A DNA stretch of 64,000 nucleotides from an uncultured Marinobacter sp. (GTDB lineage Bacteria > Pseudomonadota > Gammaproteobacteria > Pseudomonadales > Oleiphilaceae): the NCBI RefSeq assembly GCF_913055835.1, contig NZ_CAJXKQ010000016.1, positions 16,311-80,310 of the forward strand, read 5' to 3'. Every line of letters begins with the position of its first letter. Position 1 is the first letter of the stretch. Shown here piece after piece: positions 21,392-30,755 of this stretch. The position numbers and the translations under genes were made by a program. A model generated the notes under the pieces. That model ran no database searches, had not been told where the DNA came from, and saw only the letters and a program-made list of their open reading frames with translations.

Positions 21392-21480
21392 TCCGATGGC
21401 GCCGGGCAATCGCTGCTATAATTCGCCGCTGACGGGGCACTGATTGCCCGGACAGTTAACAAGTGAAGGGGCTTTGAAGC

Positions 21481-22431
21481 ATGGGTATCCGGAGTTTGAC
21501 CATCGGGTGGGTGTTTTTGCTGGCGCTGCTGCCCGGGGTGTCCCAGGCTCACCAGCAGGAGGCATCGATCAACGCTTCAGCGTCGTCGAAAGAGGCTGGT
21601 CCAAACCTGGCATCAGTGAATGCTGCGGTTGCCATGGCTGGCGATAACGAGCTGATTTTCGGCAAGAATGCCGACCGGTCCGTACCCATTGCCTCTGTTA
21701 CAAAAGTGATGACTGCTCTGGTTGTTCTGGAATCCGGAGAGCCACTGGACGAATGGCTGACCTTCAAGAAGCGGCATACGCCCGCCGCCGCCAACGCTTA
21801 CAGTCGGATCCGCATCGACTCGGAAATGCGTCGTAAAGATGTACTGCGCATTGCGCTGATGTCCTCCGAGAATTTTGCCGCCTACACCCTGGCCCGCAGC
21901 CACCCGGGCGGATTCGATGCCTTTATCAAGGCAATGAATGCCAAGGCCGTGGCCTTGGGAATGACTGGCACCCGGTTTGTTGATCCAACCGGGCTGTCGT
22001 CGGAAAATCTGTCAACAGCGGCGGACCTCGTGAAGCTGGTAAACGCCGCAGCTGACTATCCGGAAATCCGGGAATACTCCACCACGGGTTATTTCCGTGG
22101 GCAGTTCCGCCAGCCCCGCTACAGCCTGTCGTTTGGCAACACCAATGCCCTGGTGCATCGCGATAGCTGGGGCGTAGGGCTGAGCAAAACCGGCTATCTG
22201 TCCGAAGCCGGCCGTTGTCTGGTGATGATTTCGAAGATGAACGGCAAGGAAGTGGTGACTGTACTGCTGGATTCGCTGGGTACCCGCTCGCCCCTTGGCG
22301 ATGCCGGGCGTATCAAGCGCTGGCTTGATACCGGAGCCCGCGGTTCCGTGGCGGCTGCGGCCCGGCGCTACGAACAGGAAAAGAACGCGGCCTACGCGAC
22401 CGCAGGTAACAGCACAGTCAGTGTGAACTGA
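21481..22431 (+). CDS. pbpG: D-alanyl-D-alanine endopeptidase (PBP7-like)
   Basis: 316 aa, periplasmic, S11 peptidase family. A signal peptide is cleaved near SQA-H (about residue 23). The penicillin-binding motifs are complete: S72-V-T-K75 (SxxK), S129-E-N131 (SxN type) and K236-T-G238. It cleaves D-Ala-mDAP cross-links in peptidoglycan. The length matches PBP7/8. It is followed after 19 nt by a short asparaginase-like gene. Confidence 0.9.
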   Translation: MGIRSLTIGWVFLLALLPGVSQAHQQEASINASASSKEAGPNLASVNAAVAMAGDNELIFGKNADRSVPIASVTKVMTALVVLESGEPLDEWLTFKKRHTPAAANAYSRIRIDSEMRRKDVLRIALMSSENFAAYTLARSHPGGFDAFIKAMNAKAVALGMTGTRFVDPTGLSSENLSTAADLVKLVNAAADYPEIREYSTTGYFRGQFRQPRYSLSFGNTNALVHRDSWGVGLSKTGYLSEAGRCLVMISKMNGKEVVTVLLDSLGTRSPLGDAGRIKRWLDTGARGSVAAAARRYEQEKNAAYATAGNSTVSVN

Positions 22432-22450
22432 CCCTGAAAGGAATCCCGCC

Positions 22451-22930
22451 ATGATCCAGATTTTCACCACCGGTGGCACCATCGACAAGGTGTACTTCGA
22501 TGCCAACAGCGAATTCGAGGTGGGGCACAGCCTGCTGCCGGAGTTGCTGTCCGAGTCGAATATCCACGAGGGCTATCGACTGCGGGAGTTGATGCGCAAG
22601 GACAGTCTGGAGATGAATGATGAGGATCGCCAGCAGGTACTGGCGGCGGCCAGGGAATGTGACTGTAACCGAATCGTTATTACCCATGGTACCGATACCA
22701 TGGCAGATACGGCTGCGGTATTGGCCAGCCTCAAGGACAAGACCATCGTGTTGACCGGCGCCATGCAGCCGGCCCGCATGCGCCGCACCGATGCGGTGTT
22801 CAATGTCGGGTTTGCCTGGGCCGCGGTGCAGTTGTTGCCGCCGGGAGTCTACATAGCCATGAATGGTGAGGTGTTCGAGGCTGGTGCAGTGCGCAAGAAT
22901 CTCAAGGCGCAGCGGTTCGAACGCACCTGA
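22451..22930 (+). CDS. Asparaginase N-terminal-domain protein
   Basis: 159 aa, only the N-terminal half of type I/II asparaginases (usually about 330 aa). Both catalytic threonine regions are present: TTGGTID near residue 6 and HGTDTMADTA near residue 79, followed by VLTGAMQP. The second domain that completes the intersubunit active site is absent, and the stop is followed directly by the convergent rsuA end, so no remnant exists downstream. It looks like a stand-alone family rather than a fresh truncation. Asparaginase activity is unproven. Confidence 0.75.
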   Translation: MIQIFTTGGTIDKVYFDANSEFEVGHSLLPELLSESNIHEGYRLRELMRKDSLEMNDEDRQQVLAAARECDCNRIVITHGTDTMADTAAVLASLKDKTIVLTGAMQPARMRRTDAVFNVGFAWAAVQLLPPGVYIAMNGEVFEAGAVRKNLKAQRFERT

Positions 22931-22933
22931 ACG

Positions 22934-23626
22934 TCACGCCAGGCTGTCTTTTTCTTCGTTGGTCAGCTCCCGGTATTCACCGGGTCTCAACGTTTTATCC
23001 AGTTCAACCTGCCCGATCCGCAGTCGATGCAGTGCCTCAACGTGGTTGCCAACGGCTGCAAGCATGCGCTTGACCTGATGGTAGCGCCCTTCCGAAATCG
23101 TAAGCTCAATGATCCGGTCTTCCAGAAGCTTCACCCGGGCCGGTCGCGTTGGCTTGGGGTCGTTGTGCAAATCCACCCCAAGTTCCAGTTTTTGTGCCGC
23201 CGCGTCGGTCAGTGGTTCGCTCAGCGTTACCCTGTAAGTCTTGGGACAATCGGTCCGCGGTGAGGTAACCCGGTGGGACCACTGGCCATCGGTGGTGAGC
23301 AACAGTAACCCGGTGGTGTCTGCGTCCAGGCGGCCGGCAATGTGGAGGTTCCGGGCGATGTCTGCAGGCAACAGGTCGAGCGCGGTGGGGTGGTCGCTGT
23401 CGGTTGTCGCGCTTACCACGCCTGCCGGTTTGTGCATCATCAGGTAGCGGTCGCCCGGCAGAGCCAGCAGGGCTCCCGCCAATGCCACCCGCTCACCGCC
23501 GGTTAATTGTGTGTTGGCGCTCTTGCAGGTTTGTTCATTTACCGTCACCTCCCCGCGGCTGATCGAACGCTTGGCGTCTTTTCGGGAGAGTTCGGTACTG
23601 TTGGCAATAAACTGGTCCAGTCGCAT
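22934..23626 (-). CDS. rsuA: 16S rRNA pseudouridine(516) synthase
   Basis: 230 aa. An N-terminal S4 RNA-binding domain (MRLDQFIANSTELSRKDAKRSI) is followed by the RsuA/RluE catalytic domain with the active-site aspartate in GRLDADTTGLLLLT. It modifies U516 of 16S rRNA. The start at 23626 is 6 nt after the upstream gene's stop; the longer frame lacks homology. It converges with the asparaginase-like gene, 3 nt apart. Confidence 0.9.
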   Translation of the reverse strand: MRLDQFIANSTELSRKDAKRSISRGEVTVNEQTCKSANTQLTGGERVALAGALLALPGDRYLMMHKPAGVVSATTDSDHPTALDLLPADIARNLHIAGRLDADTTGLLLLTTDGQWSHRVTSPRTDCPKTYRVTLSEPLTDAAAQKLELGVDLHNDPKPTRPARVKLLEDRIIELTISEGRYHQVKRMLAAVGNHVEALHRLRIGQVELDKTLRPGEYRELTNEEKDSLA

Positions 23627-23631
23627 GGTAT

Positions 23632-24660
23632 TCAGCAATGTTTGCCCGGTGCCGGTGAGCTCAGGCTGGCCAGGCAGAGCACCGGGGTTTCTCCCGTCAT
23701 CCGGGACCAGAGTACGCCCAGCGCTTCGGTGTTCACATCGGGTCGGGGAGTCCGGAAGCTTGCCGTAGGTTCTATGCCGCTGCCATTGCGGGTTGCGAGA
23801 ACGAAGGTAAAAGGGTGAGCGCCAGGGATGCCCAGTCGGATGTCGGTGGCGGTGATGCGGTCGCCGACCTGATCGTAATCCAGAAAGCCCCGGGTAAACC
23901 ATTCCAGACGCTGAGCCTCGGGCAGGTCCGACACTGCCTTCGCCAGATCGGGGCGGCGCGGGAAATATTCAAGATTCAACGGTGCATCACCGTCGAGGAA
24001 GCCAGTGACAATTTCCACCCGCTGATCCCCCTGCAGAGCCGTGGCACGCCACAACAGGGTGTTGAACGGCATGGGTTGAACCAGCAGGTCGGGGCTTTCA
24101 AGTCCCGCTTCCGCGAGCGCGGGTTGTACTCGCTGGGTAATGACCTGTTGGGCCAGGACACTCCAGCCCAGGTACAGGGTGGACACAGCCAGTCCCGCAA
24201 TCACTGCGGACTTGGCCGGCGGCCGGGCAAGGAAAAACAGACAGCCGGCCAGCAGGGGCAGGGTATAGAACGGGTCGATTATAAAGATGCTGCTGATGGC
24301 CACCGGTGGCCCGATGGGCCAGAAAAGCTGGGTACCATAGGTGGTAAAAGCGTCCAGCAGCGGGTGAGTGATCAGGATCAGGCCCGTCAGGGCAAGCCAT
24401 CGCTGGAAACTCAGTTGCGGTTTCCAGCGCCAGAGTAGCCATGCAAGGGCCACCGCCAGTGGGGCCAGAATGAACAGAGAGTGGCTGAACCCACGGTGCT
24501 GGGTGAAGTTGGCCACCGCCGTCCCGTAGTCGATCACCACATCCAGATCCGGCAGGGTGCCCAGCACGGCACCCGTCAGCAAAACCGAGCGGCCTAGGGT
24601 CTTGCCGGCTACGGCGCCGGCCAGGGAGGCGCCCAGGGCGGCCTGGGTGATGGAATCCAT
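23632..24660 (-). CDS. YdjM/DUF457-family membrane-bound metal-dependent hydrolase
   Basis: 342 aa. The N-terminus MDSITQAALGASLAGAVAGKTLGR, the DLDVVIDYG segment and a membrane-embedded histidine (HRGFSHS) are characteristic of this family. Hydrophobic helices occupy about the first 190 residues, and a soluble C-terminal domain follows. The substrate is unknown. The stop is 5 nt upstream of rsuA, so the two are probably co-transcribed. Confidence 0.8.
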   Translation of the reverse strand: MDSITQAALGASLAGAVAGKTLGRSVLLTGAVLGTLPDLDVVIDYGTAVANFTQHRGFSHSLFILAPLAVALAWLLWRWKPQLSFQRWLALTGLILITHPLLDAFTTYGTQLFWPIGPPVAISSIFIIDPFYTLPLLAGCLFFLARPPAKSAVIAGLAVSTLYLGWSVLAQQVITQRVQPALAEAGLESPDLLVQPMPFNTLLWRATALQGDQRVEIVTGFLDGDAPLNLEYFPRRPDLAKAVSDLPEAQRLEWFTRGFLDYDQVGDRITATDIRLGIPGAHPFTFVLATRNGSGIEPTASFRTPRPDVNTEALGVLWSRMTGETPVLCLASLSSPAPGKHC

Positions 24661-24722
24661 GTCAGATCAGTCTCGCTTCAAATTCGTTACCAGCAATAGT
24701 AGGCCGCCGACACTGCAATGGA

Positions 24723-25973
24723 TCACTGGCTTGCAGGTACCCCGAGCTCCGACAGAACCGATTCACCAGGATAACCATCGGCCACCAGGTTGTTGGCGGT
24801 TTGGAACTGCCGGATGGCTGACCGGGTGGCCGGGCCCATGATGCCATCGGGCTTGCCGGGCTCATAGCCCCGTTGCTGAAGCGCTTGCTGAAGACTGATG
24901 ATGTTGTCGCGGGACAGTGCCGGCGCATCCTCCGGTGGTGGGTTCTGCAACTTGCCTGCACCGGCAATCCGGTCCGCCAGGTGGCCCACCGCGATGGCGT
25001 AGAACTCGGAGCGGTTCCAGCCCATGATCACACGGAAATTGTGATAGGCGAGAAACGCCGGGCCACGGTGGCCTGCGGGCACCACCAGAGCGGCATCAAT
25101 CGGTTCGCGGGCCAGGGCATTGCCGAAGGCATCGGTGATCCCCATGTTTCGCCATTCTTCCAGCGGCAGGCGGCGCCCGTCGGCCAGGGAATAATCGAAA
25201 TTGTCGGGCAGCAGCACCTCGCGCCCCCAGCGATAGTCGCCGTTCCAGTTCATGGATTCCAGGAACCGGCCCGCAGACATCATGGCATCCGGCAGGCTGT
25301 TCCACAGATCCCGTCGACCATCGCCATCGGCATCGACAGCGTGCTTCAGGAAAACGGTGGGCATGAACTGCACGTGGCCCATGGCACCGGCCCAGGACCC
25401 TTCCATCTGGTCAGCCGGTATGGCGCCCTCATCAATGATGCGCAGGGCCGCGATCAGCTGCTCGGTAAAGAAGGTGCTGCGGCGGGGGTCGCAGGCCAGG
25501 GTTGTCAGGGAGCTGGGCACCGGCATCTTGCCGAAATAGCTACCGAAGTTGGTTTCCAGGCCCCAGAACGATACCAGATAGGGTGCTGGCACGCCGGTTT
25601 CGCGGGTGACCCGGGCGAGCAGGTCCTGGTGTTCCTTCAGCAGTTCGCGGCCCTTGCTGACGCGGGCGTCGTTAACCCGCCGGTTCAGGTAGTCAGCGAA
25701 GGTGGTGGTAAACTCCGGTTGACGACGGTCCAGCTCGATTACCCGTGCCAGATGCTGGACTCCGGACATCACCTCGCTGGCTGTCTTGCTGCTGACCCCG
25801 GCGGCAATGGCCTGTTCCTGAAGCCGGGCCTTGCATTCAGCGAACCCCGCCGGCTCGACCTCAGCGTTGTCCTGGGCGAAGGCAGGCAGTGACAGTAGTG
25901 ACAGAAAACCGGAAAACAACAAGCCGCGGGTAAGGCCGCCCTGGTGAAGAATCCTTGCAGGTCTGGTCAGCAC
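24723..25973 (-). CDS. MltB-like lytic murein transglycosylase
   Basis: 416 aa, GTG start supported by AGAGG 6 nt upstream. A signal peptide (…LSLLSLPAFAQD) is followed by an SLT/MltB catalytic domain with the active-site glutamate E140 in SFWGLETNFG. Other conserved segments are QLIAALRIIDEG and GSWAGAMGHVQFMPT. A C-terminal peptidoglycan-binding domain (about 350-416) contains LQQALQQRGYEPGKPDGIMG. No lipobox is evident, so it is probably soluble and periplasmic. It cleaves glycan strands to 1,6-anhydro-muropeptides. Confidence 0.88.
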   Translation of the reverse strand: MLTRPARILHQGGLTRGLLFSGFLSLLSLPAFAQDNAEVEPAGFAECKARLQEQAIAAGVSSKTASEVMSGVQHLARVIELDRRQPEFTTTFADYLNRRVNDARVSKGRELLKEHQDLLARVTRETGVPAPYLVSFWGLETNFGSYFGKMPVPSSLTTLACDPRRSTFFTEQLIAALRIIDEGAIPADQMEGSWAGAMGHVQFMPTVFLKHAVDADGDGRRDLWNSLPDAMMSAGRFLESMNWNGDYRWGREVLLPDNFDYSLADGRRLPLEEWRNMGITDAFGNALAREPIDAALVVPAGHRGPAFLAYHNFRVIMGWNRSEFYAIAVGHLADRIAGAGKLQNPPPEDAPALSRDNIISLQQALQQRGYEPGKPDGIMGPATRSAIRQFQTANNLVADGYPGESVLSELGVPASQ

Positions 25974-26202
25974 ACAAAACCTCTATCAGGCTGATGGTGG
26001 TGGAATAGTCCTGAGCCCATGTTAGCGCGTTTTCCAGCCGGAGAAACACTGTCCGGGGCCCGGTGGAGTGACAATTCTTTAACCTGACGGTTCCCGGGAA
26101 CGGCGGATTGTCGTCTTTTTGTTGCCGACAGGTTCCTGGCGTGGGTGTTTGTTCTATAGTTGGTCCATAGAATCGGGTTGTGGATAGGGGAAGGTCTGAA
26201 CT

Positions 26203-27081
26203 ATGGCAATGCTGAAAGCGCTGGTGGTGGATGACGCCAGCTTTGTACGTGATCTGGTCAAACGAACCGTTCGCCAGCGTTTTCCGGTGATTGAAACAAC
26301 CGATGCCCAGAATGGCCGGCGGGCCCAGTCGCTGATGTCCCGTACCGCGTTTGACCTGATCCTGTGCGACTGGGAAATGCCCGAGATGTCAGGGCTGGAG
26401 TTGTTGCAATGGATGCGTCAGCAGCCCCAGTACGAAAATGTTCCCTTTATCATGATCACCAGCCGGGGTGACAAGGATCATGTGATCGAAGCGGTCAAGG
26501 GGGGTGTTTCCGAATATCTGGGCAAACCGTTCAGCCCCGAGGGGTTGAGCAAGAAGATCATCAAGGTAATGGGCCGCAAACTGAAAGAGGCCATGGATCG
26601 GAGCGGCAAGTCCATGGCCAGTCCGGCCGATGCCTTCAAGGAGTCGGCCAATCTGCTTACCCGCAAGCCGGAAACTGTGGCGGATAGCCCCGCCGCTTCA
26701 ACCCCTTCATCACCCTCACAGGCCGCTCCTGCCGCAACTCCCAAACAGGCCCCGTCCCGTGGTCCGATGAGTATGGCATCGGTGCGCTTTGCGGAAAGCA
26801 CCCTGAAATCGGTGGTCAAGGATATCAACCTGACCGAGGTGCGGGTCATCGCGAAGCGGGATCAGGTGTTTCCGGGGATTCTCGACCAGGCGGTAGTGGA
26901 CATCGAGACCGGCGAGGGCCAGATGGCCCGCCTCAATGGCTACGTGCACCAGTTGCAGGCGGTGGACAAACGCCAGGACACGGATTTTGTCAGCGTCACC
27001 ATCCGTTTTGTTGATGAAGATCCGAAAAAACTCGAAGACCTGTCGAGGTTTGTCGCACGCTTCCGCGCCGGGATGCGCTAA
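26203..27081 (+). CDS. Response regulator with a possible PilZ-like C-terminal domain
   Basis: 292 aa. CheY-like receiver (1-120): acidic pair D10/D11, phospho-acceptor D56 (LCDWEMP), T86 and K108 all present. A Ser/Pro/Ala-rich linker (about 160-190) joins a C-terminal domain without helix-turn-helix. Its start (VRVIAKRDQVFPG) and end (VSVTIRFVDEDPKKLEDLSRFVARF) look like a degenerate PilZ domain, but that is only a suggestion. No kinase is next to it in the same direction; its end overlaps the convergent phoR stop by 4 nt. Confidence 0.7.
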   Translation: MAMLKALVVDDASFVRDLVKRTVRQRFPVIETTDAQNGRRAQSLMSRTAFDLILCDWEMPEMSGLELLQWMRQQPQYENVPFIMITSRGDKDHVIEAVKGGVSEYLGKPFSPEGLSKKIIKVMGRKLKEAMDRSGKSMASPADAFKESANLLTRKPETVADSPAASTPSSPSQAAPAATPKQAPSRGPMSMASVRFAESTLKSVVKDINLTEVRVIAKRDQVFPGILDQAVVDIETGEGQMARLNGYVHQLQAVDKRQDTDFVSVTIRFVDEDPKKLEDLSRFVARFRAGMR

Positions 27082-28397
27082 CTCTCTGCCTTTTCCGGTA
27101 CCCGCTCGACCAGTCGTTCCCGAGGGAAGTGACAGATGAACTCACTGCCCTCGCCAATCCGGCTGCGAATCTCCAGGTTGCCATCGTGGTTGAGCAGCAC
27201 GTGTTTGACGATTGCCAGGCCAAGTCCGGTACCGCCGGTATCCTTGTGCCGGCTGGGATCGGCCCGGTAGAAGCGCTCCGTCAGGCGGGGTATGTGGACC
27301 GGATCAATGCCGATGCCGGTGTCCTTCACCGACAGGTGAGCACCTTCACGGTTGGTGGACCAGGCTACGTGGATCTGGCCATTCGCCGGCGTGTATTTCA
27401 CCGCATTGAAGATCAGGTTCGAGAATGCGCTGCGCAGCTGGCTCTCATCGCCTTTCAGTAGCCGGTGGTCGCCGATGTGAACCGTAATCTCGTGCTGTTT
27501 TTCGCCGCTGAGCGCGCGGGCGTCGTGGCAGATCTGAGCCAGCAGCTGGTCTACGTCGGTCAGCGTGTCGTTGACTGTCTGTTCCCCGGTTTCGATGCGT
27601 GACAGCAGGATCAGGTCAGTGATCAGGGCTTCCATCCGGGATGACTGGGCGGCCATGGTGTTAATGGCGCGGCGCCACTTCGGTGGAAGATCCCCGGCGT
27701 TGTCCACCAGGGTTTCCAGGTAGCCGCTGATCACCGTAAGGGGCGTGCGCATCTCGTGGGAAACGTTGCCGACAAAGTCCCGGCGCATCTGTTCGAGCTG
27801 GTATAGCCGGGTCACATCCTTGGCGACGATCAGGCGGTCATCATCACCGAACAGGCTGATCTGGATCTGCAGGTGAATGTGGGGCTTGGCCGGGGAATGG
27901 ATCTCCAGGGGCTCCCGGTAATTCCGGGAATCGAAGTAGGTCTTGAAAGCCGGGGTGCGTATCAGGTTGTGGATGTACTGCCCCTGGTCGGTATTGCGTC
28001 TAAAGCCCAGCAGGTATTCGGCAGAGCCGTTCCACCATTCCATGGCACCCCGGGAGTCGGTCATGATCACACCATCGCGCATGGCGTTGGTGGACTCCTG
28101 CACCCGGTTGATCTGGGCCCTTAACCGGTCCTGGGTTCTCAGGTGATTCTGGTGCAGTTTGTGGAGGTTGTCGAAGATATCCCCCCAGAGCCCGATGCTT
28201 TGTGGCGCCTCGTCGGTAGCGCTCGGGTTGGCCAGCCACTGGTAGAGGCGCCGGGCCTGAACCAGCGTCCACCACAGGTACACAATCAGCCCGAAGGTAA
28301 GGCCGTAGACGGGCTCTCCGAAGTAAAGACCAACCAGGGTGGAGCCAATCAGGCCACCGATAATGTAGCGCAGGTATCGTGACCAGTTGTGCTGCAT
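27078..28397 (-). CDS. phoR: Phosphate regulon sensor histidine kinase
   Basis: 439 aa. Two N-terminal membrane segments (about 8-45), a PAS domain (NAMRDGVIMTDSRGAMEWWN), HisKA with phospho-acceptor H214 (NVSHEMRTPL), and a HATPase domain ending in DTGGTGLGLAIVKH. It senses phosphate limitation and phosphorylates PhoB, encoded 53 nt upstream. ATG at 28397 is preferred over the in-frame TTG at 28400. Order and architecture match Pseudomonas PhoR. Confidence 0.92.
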   Translation of the reverse strand: MQHNWSRYLRYIIGGLIGSTLVGLYFGEPVYGLTFGLIVYLWWTLVQARRLYQWLANPSATDEAPQSIGLWGDIFDNLHKLHQNHLRTQDRLRAQINRVQESTNAMRDGVIMTDSRGAMEWWNGSAEYLLGFRRNTDQGQYIHNLIRTPAFKTYFDSRNYREPLEIHSPAKPHIHLQIQISLFGDDDRLIVAKDVTRLYQLEQMRRDFVGNVSHEMRTPLTVISGYLETLVDNAGDLPPKWRRAINTMAAQSSRMEALITDLILLSRIETGEQTVNDTLTDVDQLLAQICHDARALSGEKQHEITVHIGDHRLLKGDESQLRSAFSNLIFNAVKYTPANGQIHVAWSTNREGAHLSVKDTGIGIDPVHIPRLTERFYRADPSRHKDTGGTGLGLAIVKHVLLNHDGNLEIRSRIGEGSEFICHFPRERLVERVPEKAES

Positions 28398-28450
28398 CAA
28401 AAACTGCCTTGTGTCCGTTCCGGGGCTGATGCTCAGCTGGCCGGAGTTAC

Positions 28451-29143
28451 TTACGCGGCTCTGGTCGAGAAACGGTAGCCGGTTCCCCGTACCGTCTGGA
28501 TCAGATGATCGTACTGGTCGCCAAGAGCCTTGCGGAGCCGGCGGATGTGAACATCGACGGTTCGTTCCTCAACATAGACGTTGCCACCCCAGACCTGGTC
28601 CAAGAGCTGGGAGCGAGTATATACCCGTTCCTGGTGCGTCATGAAGAACTGAAGCAATCGGTATTCGGTGGGACCCATGGTCAGGGCTCCCTCCTCGGTG
28701 GTGACGCGATGACCGACCGGGTCCAGAGTCAGGCCTTCCACTTCGATTGGGCTGTCCACGCCCGGTGGTGTCGCACGCCGCAGGACCGCCTTCAGGCGGG
28801 CAACCAGTTCCCGTGGGCTGAACGGTTTGGTGATGTAATCGTCAGCACCCACTTCCAGACCCTGGATTTTGTTGTCTTCTTCAACTTTGGCGGTGAGCAT
28901 GATGATGGGAATGTCGGCGGTCGCTTCCTCTTTCTTGAGACGACGCGCCAGCTCCACTCCGCTGGTGCCGGGCAGCATCCAGTCGAGGAGCACGAGATCC
29001 GGGTGTTTGTCGACAATCAGGGCATGGGCTTCCCGGGCGTCCGCTGCCTCCAGATAGTCATAATCCGCCATTTCGAGCGCCACCGCTATCATCTCGCGGA
29101 TCGGGGCCTCGTCATCGACGATCAGGACAGTTTTTCCATTCAT
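28451..29143 (-). CDS. phoB: Phosphate regulon response regulator
   Basis: 230 aa. Receiver with D54 (LLDWMLPG) and C-terminal winged-helix DNA-binding domain ([33 protein letters not shown] read in pieces). It activates phosphate-starvation genes by binding Pho boxes. A Pho box and matching -10 element lie just upstream at 29184-29217, implying autoregulation. It is followed by phoR. Confidence 0.95.
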   Translation of the reverse strand: MNGKTVLIVDDEAPIREMIAVALEMADYDYLEAADAREAHALIVDKHPDLVLLDWMLPGTSGVELARRLKKEEATADIPIIMLTAKVEEDNKIQGLEVGADDYITKPFSPRELVARLKAVLRRATPPGVDSPIEVEGLTLDPVGHRVTTEEGALTMGPTEYRLLQFFMTHQERVYTRSQLLDQVWGGNVYVEERTVDVHIRRLRKALGDQYDHLIQTVRGTGYRFSTRAA

Positions 29144-29183
29144 GGGCGTTAACCTGTTTCAGACCTTGATTTGTTGCTGCCCT

Positions 29184-29217
29184 ATTACAACGTCCGAGTA
29201 TTACAAGTATATGACAG
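29184..29217 (-). promoter_or_regulatory. Pho-box promoter of phoBR
   Basis: Read on the minus strand, CTGTCATATACTTGTAAT (29217-29200) matches the Pho-box pattern of two CTGTCAT halves with a 4-nt spacer: 7/7 and 5/7. A -10 hexamer TGTAAT follows after exactly 10 nt (29189-29184), the normal geometry when the Pho box replaces the -35. It lies about 40 nt upstream of the phoB start. Confidence 0.82.
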
Positions 29218-29219
29218 GT

Positions 29220-30107
29220 TCAGCCCACTATCAGATCAATCACCAGGCCCGCAAATACCGCAAAGCCGGCCCAGTTGTTGTTCAGGAAGGCCTTGAAACA
29301 GCCATCCCGCTCACGTTCGCGGGCGAGGTACTGGTGGTAGACGAACAGGCATGCCATGGCCACGACACCCAGATAATAGAACGTGCCCAGTTCGGCGCGG
29401 TGGCCCACCATCACCAGAATCAGCACCACCATGGCTTGCAGCATGCCAATGATCGCCTTGTCAGCATCGCCGAACAGGATGGCCGTCGATTTGATGCCCA
29501 CTTTCAGGTCGTCGTCCCGGTCCACCATGGCGTACAGGGTGTCGTAGGCCACGGTCCAGAGCACGTTGGCCGTGAACAGGAGCCAGGTGAGCTGGCTCAG
29601 TTCACCCGCTTCCGCCGCCCAGGCCATGGGGATGGCCCAGGAAAAGGCCGCACCCAGGAACAGCTGTGGCAGGTGGGTGTAACGCTTCATGAACGGGTAA
29701 ATGAACGCCAGCACTGCACCGCCGAAGGACAGGTACAGAGTCAGCGGGTTGGTGAACAGAACCACCATCAGGAAGGAAACCAGACACAGACCGGCGAACA
29801 GCGCTACCGCTTCCCAGGGTTTAACCCGACCGGCGGTGAGCGGGCGGTCCCTGGTGCGTTTGACGTGTTTGTCCCAGTCGCGGTCGGCAAAATCATTTAT
29901 AGCGCAGCCAGCCGCGCGCATGAAGAAGACGCCCAGGGTGAAAACAATGACATTGCCGAGACCGGGGCTGCCATCGCCAGCGAGCCAGAGGGCCCAGTAA
30001 GTCGGCCACAGCAGGAGCAGGGTTCCGATCGGGCGGTCTATTCTGAGTAGGCTGGCATAATCGGCCAGTCGGCGCTGGATAGGTTCTGGCACAGCGTCAG
30101 GCAGCAT
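29220..30107 (-). CDS. ubiA: 4-hydroxybenzoate octaprenyltransferase
   Basis: 295 aa integral membrane enzyme of ubiquinone synthesis that prenylates 4-hydroxybenzoate. Both Asp-rich prenyl-diphosphate/Mg2+ motifs are present: NDFADRDWD and [13 protein letters not shown]. The start matches the family (…[28 protein letters not shown]). Its stop is 3 nt from the Pho box of phoB. ubiC lies upstream on the same strand with a 69-nt gap. Confidence 0.93.
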   Translation of the reverse strand: MLPDAVPEPIQRRLADYASLLRIDRPIGTLLLLWPTYWALWLAGDGSPGLGNVIVFTLGVFFMRAAGCAINDFADRDWDKHVKRTRDRPLTAGRVKPWEAVALFAGLCLVSFLMVVLFTNPLTLYLSFGGAVLAFIYPFMKRYTHLPQLFLGAAFSWAIPMAWAAEAGELSQLTWLLFTANVLWTVAYDTLYAMVDRDDDLKVGIKSTAILFGDADKAIIGMLQAMVVLILVMVGHRAELGTFYYLGVVAMACLFVYHQYLARERERDGCFKAFLNNNWAGFAVFAGLVIDLIVG

Positions 30108-30176
30108 GGCGTGCGTCCGTCTGGTGTTCTGGGAATTGAATGAGAACAGCGATTATAGCCAGTCGCAGGAGGCCGG

Positions 30177-30755
30177 TTAAAGCGTGTTCCGCTGAAACAG
30201 CGCTGGTAGCAGGTATTCGCCAACCAGCAGGGAGCTGTTGTGGCCGCTGAACAGGGAGCGCCGGGCCAGTTCTGGCTGGCCAGGTGTGACCGGTTTGCAG
30301 AGGCCGGTTTCCAGCGGTCCCCGTTGCCAGTGGGGGCTGGTAAACAGGTAGGCGCCCAATGGCCGGTTTCCGAGGTGCAACAGTCGTCGCCCCTCACCTT
30401 CCAGGCAGTTCAGGGGAATGACCGTTCTGGCCAACACCCAGGGCTGGTTATCACCACACAGGCTGACTTCCCGTATCCACGCGAACTGGCGGTGTGGGAT
30501 GCCGAGATGTCGGGCCTCCTCCTGCGTGGGCGCTGCAAAACCCTCGCGGCGGACCTCAACGTGAAAGGAGCGGCTGCATTGTTTTTGCAGGGCCCGTGTA
30601 AACGAGCCCTCTACCTGCAGCCAATATCGGGCAGGCCCATGAACCTCCGGGTTGCGAAGGCCGGCGGCCGTCAGCGATTGGTACCAGTCCGTCGGGGGGA
30701 TGGTCAGGCGGCTGTCGATATCAGAGACCCTTGACTGCATAGATGCCAGGGGCAT
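30177..30755 (-). CDS. ubiC: Chorismate pyruvate-lyase
   Basis: 192 aa. Converts chorismate to 4-hydroxybenzoate and pyruvate, the step before UbiA, whose gene follows. WIREVSLCGDNQPWVLARTVIP carries the conserved arginine region, and RRSLFSGHNSSLLVGEYLLP is the family C-terminus. The start overlaps the hpt 3' end: GTA CTG…ATG at 30755 gives a 35-nt overlap, and the internal ATG at 30740 gives 20 nt. The choice is uncertain. Confidence 0.88.
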   Translation of the reverse strand: MPLASMQSRVSDIDSRLTIPPTDWYQSLTAAGLRNPEVHGPARYWLQVEGSFTRALQKQCSRSFHVEVRREGFAAPTQEEARHLGIPHRQFAWIREVSLCGDNQPWVLARTVIPLNCLEGEGRRLLHLGNRPLGAYLFTSPHWQRGPLETGLCKPVTPGQPELARRSLFSGHNSSLLVGEYLLPALFQRNTL

